A DNA stretch of 64,000 bases from Prinia subflava. Taxonomy: Eukaryota > Chordata > Aves > Passeriformes > Cisticolidae. Positions 32,131 to 42,663 of the stretch are shown here, piece after piece. Numbering within the stretch: the stretch's first letter is position 1; each line of letters begins with the position of its first letter. A program made the translations under genes and the position numbers. The DNA is taken from positions 9,127,162 to 9,191,161 of the forward strand of contig NC_086283.1 in the NCBI RefSeq assembly GCF_021018805.1, in the 5' to 3' direction. Under the pieces are notes generated by a model. It worked only from the letters and a program-made list of their open reading frames with translations. It had not been told where the DNA came from and searched no databases.

Positions 32131-34132
32131 CATACCCTGGGAAAAACATAGATCCTGACCCAGAGATGTAAGGCAATGAATAACCTGAGTTCACAAAGCA
32201 TTTGTTTTACTAAGATACTGCTTAAAACCAACATGGGTGACTGCCTATAAATATGATTACCTTTAACATAGCTCCATTTATCTAGTTCATAAATGAAACT
32301 CTATGTAATTTAATACATATCTTAATATACATTATATACATAGATATGTGAGGAATTAAGGACTAAATGCTACTAAATATGATTCATCATTAATCAAAGC
32401 ACAGGAAAAATATACAGTATTGTGTGTTTCTGTAACAACTGCCATGTTTATAAAGTTGTTGTTTAAGCTTTTCAGTATCAGCTGAAGCATTAATATAAAT
32501 TATTTCATTTCAAAGATAATGAAACACATCTAGTTAAAATCTGGTCTCTTATTTTAAAATAATTGAATATAAATGTAAATTTTACAAATGAGAGAAATAT
32601 TCTGGATGTTGACTTCACTGGGCACATTTATGGGTTTAACATTTACCTTTAATCATGGTTAGAGCATTCTGACCTTGTAGTTTGTTTATGGGGTTTTAGA
32701 GAATCTAGTATTTCAATCAAGTGACCCTGGCAGCCAAGCAGGATCAAGCTGGGGCACAAATCCAGACTTATCCAAAATGCCTTGAAAAATGTTCACTGAC
32801 ATAAATTCAAATATTAAAAATTGAGGCTGGCAGGACATGGTTTCAGAGTTTAATATGAGGGCCAAAGTCCTTTGTTTGTAGTACGTGAAGAAGGCTTACC
32901 TTGAAAAGAGAAAATTTCCCCACTGCAGTAACACAAGGATTATATACTGTGTATTCTGAAAATAAAATCAAGAATCAGAGAGAAAATGCATTCTACTTAT
33001 TGCACGTTGACCATCATTACTTAGCGTTTCCAAGCTCATATGAAGTGATTATAGTACACAGTTGCTGCTCAAAAATGGCTGCTGCTGTTGTTCTTGTCAA
33101 AGCACTTGTGCAAGAAGATAAGTACCACCTGCCTTTAAATTGCAGTAAGGGCTTTTTTAGTGGTAGTCCAAGAATCTGGTGAACCAGAAATGTAAAAATC
33201 AGCAGAGCTTGCTGCCTCTTGCCTTATTAGCAGTGCTTTTCATGAGGTGTTAACAGTTGCAACTCTAAAATGAGTTTCAATGTCATGAGGCTTTTCAGCA
33301 GACTTGCAGGAATTATTAAAGGAAAATGCTTCTTAATGCTCTTGTGACCTAATTCCCTGGTCTGTTTTTAATGGAACTGGGTAATTCTCTTTGTTTTCCT
33401 TCCACCCCAGTGATAATATAAAGAGGCTTTTTGACTTTTCAGATTCTAGGTCAAACTTTTCTCTTGTGGGGGAGGGAGGAATAGACTTCCCTGATTCTGA
33501 GTTGTTCTGGAAAAATTATTCTGATAAAAAATGTTTTCATTTTCTCTTGGATTTTTGGTGAGCTTAGTTCTGTGTGATGACACCAGGAGCAAAATAGCAA
33601 CATGTGGCATTTGACTCTGCTGTTGCATGCACTCAAGTGCAGCTTGCAAATTTAGGGTTGAGAAAAAGAGAAGGTCTGTCTCATTACCTCATGTGCACTT
33701 ACAAATGAGGTGGATGAACTTGCTTTATCTTTAAGAAGTAGAAATGCTGGGATGGGAACAACATAAATATGCAAGTTATGTTTATTTTGGGGTGGTTTTG
33801 GGGATTGGTTGGTCGGGTTTGTTTTTGGTGGTTTTTTTAATTCTCCTGTCTGCCTCAGTGCAATTTATCTGTGTGCATCCAGAAAGATTGAGCAATAGCT
33901 CCTCACCCTTTCCTTGCACCAAATCTCCAACCCTCCAGTGCTGTAGTCTGGGTTAAAGGATTGCGTGCAGCTTCCCCGTGCGTCTTCCCACAGCCATGAG
34001 AAAGGCAGCACGGAAAGCCTTTTTCGTCCGTACCAGATGCACGGAATGTCATGAGGGACTGGCTATGAAAGACACAAAAATCTTCCCCCTGGGTGCCCTG
34101 ACGGGTATCCAGAGCCTCGGATGGCTCAGGTC
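32131..34132. other. Intergenic DNA between BDH2 and the provirus
   Basis: AT-rich unique sequence up to about 33.9 kb. From about 33960 to 34132 CpG sites become more frequent (gtgcgtcttccc, ttcgtccgtacc, cctgacgggt), consistent with the left half of the SLC9B2 promoter region, now separated from its first exon by the provirus. Confidence 0.5.
34129..34132. repeat. Target site duplication GGTC of the provirus (left copy)
   Basis: Matches 42664-42667 on the right flank. Only four bases match; the fifth on either side differs. Confidence 0.75.
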
Positions 34133-34776
34133 TGTGATAAATGCCAATCACTCGTTTTTTTTGAAATTTATGAATATTTAATATAGAATAAAAATTGGTT
34201 ACAAAAATATTAATACAATAATAAAAGTTTAAAAAAAGTTTTCAGAGACAGGACAAATAATGAGACAAATAAGAGCAAAGAAGGCAGCCCGGGCTTTTGT
34301 CCCCCCTCCCTCCCAGACAAAGGCTAGGAAGGAGAAGGGCCCCGAACAAAGAGAAGTCTTCTTTTTTAAGCCTTCAGTTTATGACTATTCATATCTTACG
34401 TAAAACGAGTAATTTTCAGCTGTTTCTTGTCACAAAAGTTTTCTGTTAATTAAAAGAACGCATGAGAGCATACGTCCTTGAGAAAGTTAGGTTCTGTGGA
34501 TAAGAGGCCATAAATTCTTCTTCACTAGAAGGTTTAGAGGCCTCTGTAAGGTTTAGGGGCCTCTGTGAATGTTATCTCTGTGCTGAGGAATTTCTCTTCT
34601 TGAGCAAAAAAATATAACACACATACACAGCTTCTATTGTACTATAACTTACTGTTAATTACAAAACTACATTCACTATATTATTCTAATGTTAATATAG
34701 TATAACTTTTCTATCTATCAGATTACATATAGTAAATATCTGCGTAGAGCCACATATACAATATGCCTTTTTCACA
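34133..34776 (-). repeat. 3' LTR of the provirus
   Basis: 644 bp, apparently identical to the copy at 42020-42663. In sense it follows directly on the polypurine tract. The same 19-bp duplication lies at 34529-34566. Confidence 0.93.
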
Positions 34777-34777
34777 A

Positions 34778-34792
34778 TCTCTCCTCTTTCTT
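34778..34792 (-). promoter_or_regulatory. Polypurine tract of the provirus
   Basis: In sense it reads AAGAAAGAGGAGAGA and ends one base before the 3' LTR, where plus-strand priming occurs in retroviruses. Confidence 0.8.
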
Positions 34793-34889
34793 GTTATAAT
34801 ACATTGGCTCGAGCGGATATTTACTGCTCTCTTGCATCTCTTCTATGTTTATTTTCTTCATAAATCAGTCTAGCTTTTTGGAGGGGGTC

Positions 34890-35137
34890 TTCTACTTTAT
34901 TTTGTTTCTTTAATACTATAATCTTTTGCACTGTTTTTTTTTTGTTGTATCTATCTTTTGATCTAAGGTTACTAATTGCATACCTTGAACTACACTAGTG
35001 ATTAATCTAATAAAACAAGGGATCAAGCAAGGAAAGAATATTAAACTAGCTGTAGCACATAAGAGGAAAAAGCCTTGTTTCTTTCACCATTCTACTCTTA
35101 ACACATTATCTCACCAGCTGGTACTTAGCATGGATTC
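34890..35137 (-). pseudogene. ERV env remnant: membrane anchor and tail
   Basis: In the frame of the env segment, beyond the three TGA codons, a hydrophobic run (FFLLCATASLIFFPCLIPCF) followed by a Lys-rich tail can be read. It is a membrane anchor cut off from its ectodomain. Confidence 0.6.
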
Positions 35138-35413
35138 TCACTTCTGAACTGGTACATGGGTGATTTTTCTGATATCATTGATTATATCTAGGATAGTATC
35201 TCTATTATCATCTATTTTTAAACAACAATCTGATGTATTGAATTTTCCACAAACGCCCCCTTCTTCAGCTAATAGGTAATCTAGTGCTAATCTGTTTTGA
35301 TACACAGCGGCTCTGATTTGAGTTTGTTGCCTGGATGTTAATTCTATTGCTAGACCAGTTTTGTTTGTTATTATTTTTACGACTGCTTGAAGCCTTATGA
35401 TACAATTTAACAT
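35138..35413 (-). pseudogene. ERV env remnant: transmembrane subunit ectodomain
   Basis: A 91-residue open segment contains a heptad-like stretch and the conserved LAEEGGVC motif followed by two adjacent Cys (seven residues after the first), the disulfide loop of gamma-type retroviral transmembrane subunits. In-frame TGA codons at 35138-35140, 35111-35113 and 35084-35086 stop it before the membrane anchor. No intact surface subunit precedes it. Confidence 0.8.
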
Positions 35414-37429
35414 ATAAATGGGAGTTCGATATCTCTAACTCCCGTCTTGTGCTCAGGTGGCTGGCCCATATGTTGCCAGTATGCGTTCAGGGGGCCACTC
35501 ATCTTCTCCCCAATTTTTTTATAATCTTCTAATTATATCTCTCTTGCTTCTTTTTAGATCTTTATAACTAGTATTCTTAAGTGATCGCCTTCAGGTCTAG
35601 GCAAAAGAAAAAAATCTTGGTTGTATGACACCCAGAGTACAGCTCCCTTTCCACTTGTGGGGGGAGTTTTGGGCCAAATCCTTTGCTTTACTCTCAGTAA
35701 TGTGGGTGAAACACATCTATTTGTCCCCTTTTGCACATTCACTTCCCCTTAAATTTTCCGCAATCTAATACTTTTTCTTATTGTGTATGCAGTTTCCTAG
35801 TTTGGAGGGGTTATAACAGTGACTGTTGATATGAGTGTGAGAAATAAAGAAGGAGCCTCGGTGTCTTTTCTATATACAGTTTTTGGTAACACTTGTAGCA
35901 TGGCTGGGTCGACATCCCAAAAGGGAAGAGCCAGAAAATGAGTGACAGAACCAGGAGAGGTCCAGTATGGCTTATACTCCTACCTTTCATGCCTATGGGG
36001 TTGCAGCCCACAGCAGGTGTATGTGATCTTCTCGGTGGCGATTATAGAGGCTAATCTGGTCTTGCCCTCTCCTCTATTGTCACTTTCTCTTAGCTAATTT
36101 CTAGGCAAATCGTTCTTGACACTCCTTAACTGTGGTCTCTCACTTTTCCTCAGCCACCTCTCGTTCAACAGGCACTAATAATTCTCATCCACACAACAAA
36201 GTTATTATTTTAGTTGTTTCAAATTCTGCTTGGATAGGGGGCTCAGGTGACACTCTACACTTCATGCAACGAGAGTGTCGTTTGGGTGAACTACAGTACT
36301 AATTTTTCCTACAGCTCAAACACATTTAAACCAACTAGCATGTCTAGTATTTGGGTGAATCAAACAGGGTATTTGGCTTGGCAATATATGAGGTTGTAAT
36401 TCCCCCTCCTCTTTATATAAATTACAGGCTAAGGCAAAAACACAGGGGTTTTCTGTCTGAAACAATCTCGATCCTCCTGTCTGTGGTGGAAGTATTCCTC
36501 CCCATGGAGGGTACTGGAGGTGTCTTAAAGTTTTCTCAGGTGGTATTTGAAACTACTGATGCAAAACTCAGTCTAAGTTTTCAGTCAGGTGTGATCCTGC
36601 GTATGTTTCCTGGATCATGTGGATCTCCCCAGTTCATTACTACTCATTCCCGTTTAAGAGTTAATTTTGTATCACTCGGTTCTGGTGATATTGTCCACTC
36701 CTTAGGCTTTTCCACAGGTCCTTTTGCTCTGCTGGTGAATTCATCTTCATTCCTTGATCTGGATTGCCGCCTCAGTCAGCAATACCTGAAAAGGACTTTC
36801 TCATTTTGGAGTTAGAGATATTAATCACAACAATTTTGATATGGTGCAATTTATAATTCCTTTGAATTGCATTTTGGCACAACATAATCTATCTGTGTGT
36901 GCACTATATAGCTGACAGAAATGGCAGCATATTAACTTGATCATAGGTTTTAACAAAATCTTGGAATACAAGCTGCACAATGCTAAAATACTGTTATAAA
37001 TATCACACCTAAGTTTTATAGGATAACTAAAAAAATGGTCCTGTCTTAGTCTGAAAGACAGGTATCTGCCACAGAAAAGCTGGAGCCACCCTTGTAATGA
37101 AGAATTCAAATTCTCTCCCTCTGAATTATTGTAATTTTGAAAATTAGGGGCCTCTCAGGCGAAGATCTGGGACTATAATAATAGTTCTTTTCTGGTGTGT
37201 ATACACAGGTTAACAAACAACACTAACTCCAGCATTATTGACAAACAGAAGCAGAACTTAGGAACACTTCCCTAAGGACACCCTGGGGCTTCTGGGATTT
37301 CTCTCTTGGGGACAAAGATATTCATTCTCTTCTTAGACTCCAATGCTCAGAGGGGCCTAAGGTCAGGGGGGTCCTGGTACAGCTGCCTCACAGCTTCTGT
37401 TAGGGTTTTCTTACAAAGCCAGAGCTGCT
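35414..37429 (-). pseudogene. Probable ERV env surface-subunit debris and pol/env junction
   Basis: Several short minus-strand frames (for example within 35811-36011 and 36825-37109) are rich in Cys, aromatic and hydrophobic residues and lie where a surface subunit should be. I cannot align them to a known domain. Frames change and stops are frequent. Confidence 0.4.
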
Positions 37430-38100
37430 GGGCCTGGGGTCCCCAAAGCTTGAATTAATTGTTGTAACACTTTTGATGTAAAGTGTGTTCCTCTGTCTGA
37501 ATCTATTTTATTAACCATCTCACATCTTGGAATAATTTGTTTCAAAAGGGTTTTACTTACTACATTAGCAGTAGCCTTGGCAGTGGGAACTGCCTCCACT
37601 CAATGAGTTAAATGGTCTGTTATTACTAATATATATTTCCATCGTTGAACTTGAGAAAGTTCTGTAAAATTTACTTGGATACTTTGAAATGGTCTAAAGG
37701 TTAATTCTTTACTTTCTAGTGTAGTTCTCCTCATTATCTTTTTATTTTATCCTTTGACAAGTTATACATCTTTCAGTTATCTTCTCTGTTATCTTACAAA
37801 TCTCAATGTATTCATAGTTTCTTAGGAAATAATCACACAAAGCTTGGGTACCTCAGTGAGTTTTCTGATGCATGTCTTTTAATATTTTTCTAGTAAGTAC
37901 TTTATTAAGTAATTGCCTTCTATCAAGAAGTTTCTGTTTCTTTGATTCATCTGGTTTACCTCTTATTTCTTTCAATTCTTTTTCCTCTATTTCACTAAAT
38001 TCTGGAATTTTTAATTTTCCTTATTTGGAGTTAATATTAACATGAACCTTTTAGCTTCATTCTCTGCTGCACCTTAGCTTCCTGGTCTGCCAAATTATTT
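37430..38100 (-). pseudogene. ERV pol remnant: RNase H end and integrase
   Basis: On the minus strand a short NLADQEAK segment (about 38096-38073) fits the end of RNase H. Next comes a zinc-binding HHCC region (His pair in MHQKTH, Cys pair in CITC, 37873-37745), then the integrase core (37692-37430) with SDRGTHF holding the second catalytic Asp. Breaks: a TGA directly after the second His (37853-37855), a TGA at 37600-37602 in the core, at least one frame change, and Asn (37669-37671) in VNFTEL where the first catalytic Asp is expected. The frame leaves recognisable sequence near 37430, so the end with the catalytic Glu is missing. Not functional. Confidence 0.8.
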
Positions 38101-38764
38101 CATTTTTTGGAGCCACTCTTATTTCTAATTTCACTTGTAATTCTCATCTTAACAAATTACTCCTTGTTCTTGGGACTAACTAAACATCTCCTATCTAAAT
38201 TCTGGTATCTTTCTATATCACCACATCCCTGATGACAGGCAAAAGTCTCTTCTTGCTCCTGCACTCCATCACATCTTTACTTACACCATGCTTCTCTGAA
38301 ATATCTACCAAACAAATTCTTCTTGCTTTTGTACCTTCCACAAATTCTAACTCTTCCTCCTGTCTGCATCTTCTAAAATATAACATAGACTAAGCAAATA
38401 ATCTAGTGAACACTAATACTTCTCTTTCTTCACTCCTCTTCCTTCAACTTTCACACACATTCATTTATCAACTGTAGAAGAGACACTTAGAAAGCACTAA
38501 ACACTGACTTCACATGGCCAAGCTCTCTCTCACTAAGTGAAAAACGCTTGAAAAAAAAATGTTAGCACATCAAGCAGCAGTCATTTAAAAAAGCACAGCT
38601 TCAGACACTGTCTCCTTTCTTCTCAAAAAAAAAAAAAAAAAAACTTACAAGTCTTTCCTAAAACATCCCAGAACACATGCACGCTGTCTGAATTTTACAG
38701 GCTACTGATTTAAAAGAAATTGAAGGCTAGCGCATGAGAAACACTGAAAAAATCTTTAAAACTT
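38101..38764 (-). other. Proviral segment upstream of the pol remnant
   Basis: A/G-rich in sense with no recognised domain; it may be decayed pol. An A tract lies at about 38625-38643 on the + strand. Confidence 0.4.
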
Positions 38765-39970
38765 CTATGACCCGAGTCTCTCAGTCATAAGGAAAAGGGC
38801 AGCTGCGGGCGCTGATAAGCGAGCTGGAGGAGGGGCGGGCAGGGAGCTGCGCGTCCTACGCGCGGCTCGGCGCCGCCGCCTCCACCGGGCAGCCCCTCTG
38901 CCATGGCACGGCTGTGCGGCCGCCCGTCTCCCTTTCTTCCTGAGATGATCTGCATTGACTGCGGTTTCCAAGGGAACGGCTTCCCCAACAGGAAGTGGGG
39001 AGCTCTGGAGGACTGATCACTGAGTTTTTGGTCCTCCAAGGACGGGGCATGGGCGGGGTCTGCCACTGGAATTCCCGAAGGGGAAGCAATTTCCGGTCTC
39101 CTCCATGCGGCCGCGCTTTCCGCATGGCTTACGCTGGCGGGTCCAGCCGCCTCCGGCAGTCAACGCCCAGCACCACTGGAGCTGGAATCGCTATTGAGGC
39201 AGCTAGGGACCGGACCAACCCGCCACACGCCGACAGCGGAGGAACTGCCGCCGGGAAGGGGGGAAGGGGGGGGGGGGGGGAGCCCGCTGCCCCGCCGCCG
39301 CCGCCGCCGCCGCCGCGAACGGGAGGGGGGTGACGGGGAACCCGCCGCCGCCGCTGGGGGGGAGGAGAAGGAACCAGCCGCCCTGCCGCCGCCGTGTCGC
39401 AAGCGGAGGGGGGCTCGCCGCCGCTGGGGGGGGGAGGGGAGAGGGAAAAGCCCCCCCCCCCCCCTCGCGCCGCAAGCGGAGGGGGACTCACCGCCGCTGC
39501 TGGGGGGAGGAGGGAGGGGAACTGGCCGCTCTGCCGCCACCGCCGCCGTGGGGGGGGGGGGGGACCCTCCAGGGTCGGCTAAGCCACCACGCGGCCACCC
39601 CCCCGCGTGGCTCATGGCGACCGTACTCGCCGCTTCCAACAAAAGCAAGGCAGTGGCGGCAACGCTCAGCGCTGCCAAAACAAACTAGCAAACAAACAAA
39701 ATACTGGGAATGAGGCTGAAAAAGCCTTTGCGGGAAAATAGCGAGAGGGACCGGGGTGGGGGCCGGGTACCGACTGAGCCGCCGCTGCGAACAGCGAGGG
39801 GGGGGGGAGGGGAGAAACCGGCTGGGCTGCCGCTGCGAACAGCGGACTCTTGCCTGGGACGGAAACGGGCAGAAACAAGCGACAAGCCAGAACCTGGGGC
39901 AAGCACTGGGACTGAGACAGGCACCAACACCGGAGCCGGCAATGCAGCTCCCAGGGGACGATCTTAGGGT
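38765..39970. other. CpG-dense GC-rich block inside the provirus
   Basis: A sharp jump from AT-rich to very GC-rich DNA. It has CCG runs (about 39293-39317), long G or C homopolymers (about 39262-39281, 39455-39469, 39549-39563), repeated CGCAAGCGGAGGGGG-like and GCCGCTGCGAACAGCG pieces, GC boxes (ggggcggg near 38832; gggcgggg at 39051) and ETS-like cores (ggaagt at 38991). Open frames on both strands are Pro/Gly/Ala/Arg-rich and overlap in all phases, as expected from composition. It resembles a CpG-island promoter more than a retroviral gene. It could be captured host DNA or an expanded leader. Homopolymers make assembly errors likely. Confidence 0.7.
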
Positions 39971-40325
39971 GGTATCTCTGTTGATGATTTCTCTCCACTG
40001 GACTTCTATCCCTTTTCTTTCAAAATTTTCTCTATTCTACCCATCCCTGTCTCTGTTCACTTTCCTTTTTTCCCCCCACAAAAAAAAACCTACTTTTCTC
40101 CTTTCTCCCACATTATTTCTTAATACAATTTACTTTCTCTGAGGAACTATAATAAAGCTTAAAATAAAAAATCTACACTTTCTATACTTTCATTCGTCCA
40201 CATTCACTCTACTCTATTTTTCACTTAATCTCACACACAACAAAACAATCACAACTACAAGGTACCTTTTACTTTCCACACACTTTTACACTCTTTAACC
40301 TGGCCAGACAATGCACTTCACAAAC
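39971..40325. other. Proviral spacer between GC block and tandem array
   Basis: Pyrimidine-rich AT-rich sequence on the + strand with no recognisable coding remnant. Confidence 0.5.
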
Positions 40326-41490
40326 CCTCAATCTGACAGTGTTGGGGGGTTCTCCCTTCCCAACCCCAGGTGCTCTTGGGTTTATTTCTTAGATTCTGCA
40401 GAATTTAACATAACCCTGGATGTCTCGGAATTGCTTCCTCCAATCCAGCTGGTTATCAATGCCCTTCACAAACCCTCAATCTGACAGTGTTGGGGGGTTC
40501 TCCCTTCCCAACCTCAGGTGCTCTTGGGTTTATTTCCTAGATTCTGCAGAATTTAACATAACCCTGGATGTCTCGGAATTGCTTCCTCCAATCCAGCTGG
40601 TTATCAAAACCCTCAATCTGACAGTGTTGGGGGGTTCTCCCTTCCCAACCTCAGGTGCTCTTGGGTTTATTTCCTAGATTCTGCAGAATTTAACATAACC
40701 CTGGATGTCTCGGAATTGCTTCCTCCAATCCAGCTGGTTATCAAAACCCTCAATCTGACAGTGTTGGGGGGTTCTCCCTTCCCAACCTCAGGTGCTCTTG
40801 GGTTTATTTCCTAGATTCTGCAGAATTTAACATAACCTTGGATGTCTCGGAATTGCTTCCTCCAATCCAGCTGGTTATCAAAACCCTCAATCTGACAGTG
40901 TTGGGGGGTTCTCCCTTCCCAACCTCAGGTGCTCTTGGGTTTATTTCCTAGATTCTGCAGAATTTAACATAACCCTGGATGTCTCGGAATTGCTTCCTCC
41001 AATCCAGCTGGTTATCAAAACCCTCAATCTGACAGTGTTGGGGGGTTCTCCCTTCCCAACCTCAGGTGCTCTTGGGTTTATTTCCTAGATTCTGCAGAAT
41101 TTAACATAACCCTGGATGTCTCGGAATTGCTTCCTCCAATCCAGCTGGTTATCAAAACCCTCAATCTGACAGTGTTGGGGGGTTCTCCCTTCCCAACCTC
41201 AGGTGCTCTTGGGTTTATTTCCTAGATTCTGCAGAATTTAACATAACCCTGGATGTCTCGGAATTGCTTCCTCCAATCCAGCTGGTTATCAAAACCCTCA
41301 ATCTGACAGTGTTGGGGGGTTCTCCCTTCCCAACCTCAGGTGCTCTTGGGTTTATTTCCTAGATTCTGCAGAATTTAACATAACCCTGGATGTCTCGGAA
41401 TTGCTTCCTCCAATCCAGCTGGTTATCAAAACCCTCAATCTGACAGTGTTGGGGGGTTCTCCCTTCCCAACCTCAGGTGCTCTTGGGTTT
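40326..41490. repeat. Tandem array of a 137-bp unit, nine copies, inside the provirus
   Basis: Copies of a unit starting cctcaatctgacagtgttgg begin at 40326, 40474, 40611, 40748, 40885, 41022, 41159, 41296 and 41433. Spacing is 137 bp throughout except for the first (148, with 11 extra bases). The last copy is cut short by a T-rich tract at 41491. Copies are almost identical; I noted a T for C at 40838 and a few changes in copy 1. 137 is not a multiple of three and no frame runs through the array. Confidence 0.95.
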
Positions 41491-41525
41491 ATTTTTTTTT
41501 TTATTTTTTTTTTTTTTTTTTTTTT
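41491..41525. repeat. T-rich tract ending the tandem array
   Basis: About 35 bp of almost pure T on the + strand (A in the sense of the provirus). Confidence 0.9.
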
Positions 41526-41997
41526 AGGGTCCCCTTTTTCACACACTTTACCTTTTTCCTGGGGGGTTTCTCTCACTCCTTTTTATCATTCACTTTCGTC
41601 CCGGTGCTGGCCGCCTCCCTCGCGGGACAACGGAACCGCAGCGTAGGGGACTCCGCTCTCGCTTGGAAGGTCTGGGTGTTACCCCAGCCCGCCTCTCAGG
41701 CACACACACTTTCAGCCCCCGTTCCGCGCCAAGCGCTGCCCCCCCCAGTCCCAGCAATTCTTACCACTCCGTTGTCCTTGGGTCTTTATTCTTCGTGTAC
41801 ACTTTGATGTTAGGAGCTGGTTACCGCGGTTTTTAGGGAATTCTTTCCCTTCTCTTTGCCTTATTGTCTCCCTTTGTCCTTGGATCTTACCCCTTTCTGG
41901 GGTACTCTGCGAGGACCAGAGCCGGGGCCGCCTAATGCAGGCGGGACGCGTCTCCCTGGTCTCTAATCCTCCCACAGCACCCGCAGTGGGGTATTTT
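41526..41997 (-). other. Proviral leader between primer site and tandem array
   Basis: GC-moderate sequence directly downstream of the primer site in proviral sense. Short minus-strand frames are rich in Arg, Lys, Gly and Gln, but I recognise no gag domain. It would be the place for packaging and dimer signals; none can be named from sequence alone. Confidence 0.4.
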
Positions 41998-42016
41998 AAA
42001 CCATCCTCTGCTACCA
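41998..42016 (-). promoter_or_regulatory. Primer-binding site matching initiator-Met tRNA
   Basis: The + strand reads aaaccatcctctgctacca, which equals the 3' end of eukaryotic initiator tRNA-Met including CCA over 19 bases; the minus strand is therefore a perfect primer site (TGGTAGCAGAGGATGGTTT). It sits three bases from the 5' LTR. This fixes the orientation of the element. Confidence 0.88.
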
Positions 42017-42019
42017 AAT

Positions 42020-42663
42020 TGTGATAAATGCCAATCACTCGTTTTTTTTGAAATTTATGAATATTTAATATAGAATAAAAATTGGTTACAAAAATATTAA
42101 TACAATAATAAAAGTTTAAAAAAAGTTTTCAGAGACAGGACAAATAATGAGACAAATAAGAGCAAAGAAGGCAGCCCGGGCTTTTGTCCCCCCTCCCTCC
42201 CAGACAAAGGCTAGGAAGGAGAAGGGCCCCGAACAAAGAGAAGTCTTCTTTTTTAAGCCTTCAGTTTATGACTATTCATATCTTACGTAAAACGAGTAAT
42301 TTTCAGCTGTTTCTTGTCACAAAAGTTTTCTGTTAATTAAAAGAACGCATGAGAGCATACGTCCTTGAGAAAGTTAGGTTCTGTGGATAAGAGGCCATAA
42401 ATTCTTCTTCACTAGAAGGTTTAGAGGCCTCTGTAAGGTTTAGGGGCCTCTGTGAATGTTATCTCTGTGCTGAGGAATTTCTCTTCTTGAGCAAAAAAAT
42501 ATAACACACATACACAGCTTCTATTGTACTATAACTTACTGTTAATTACAAAACTACATTCACTATATTATTCTAATGTTAATATAGTATAACTTTTCTA
42601 TCTATCAGATTACATATAGTAAATATCTGCGTAGAGCCACATATACAATATGCCTTTTTCACA
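42020..42663 (-). repeat. 5' LTR of the provirus
   Basis: 644 bp; in sense it begins TGTGAAAAAGGC at 42663 and ends GGCATTTATCACA at 42020, next to the primer site. It carries a 19-bp tandem duplication (aaggtttagaggcctctgt and a one-base variant). It abuts the CpG-rich first exon of SLC9B2. Confidence 0.93.

Larger units (their letters stand above)
34133..42663 (-). mobile_element. Endogenous retrovirus, full structure with two LTRs, defective interior
   Basis: 8,531 bp on the minus strand: 5' LTR (42663-42020), initiator-Met tRNA primer site, unusual non-coding middle, broken pol and env remnants, polypurine tract, 3' LTR (34776-34133). The host sequence GGTC is repeated on both sides (34129-34132, 42664-42667). 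The LTRs show no difference by eye over 644 bp, so insertion was recent. The env transmembrane remnant and the 4-bp duplication suggest a class I (gamma-like) element. I recognise no gag, protease or reverse transcriptase; RNase H, integrase and env survive only as fragments with stop codons. It must have been moved by proteins from another element, or was inactivated during or after insertion. Confidence 0.92.

Noticed and set aside
36351..36815. 154-aa plus-strand frame inside the provirus
   Set aside because: Antisense to the element, no splice context, no recognised domain.
39129..39713. Long Pro/Gly/Ala/Arg-rich frames on both strands of the GC block
   Set aside because: They overlap in several phases on both strands, as GC-rich DNA with few stop codons will; there are no conserved motifs.
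40326..41490. CRISPR-like array
   Set aside because: The repeat is contiguous (137-bp unit, no spacers) and lies in a vertebrate provirus.
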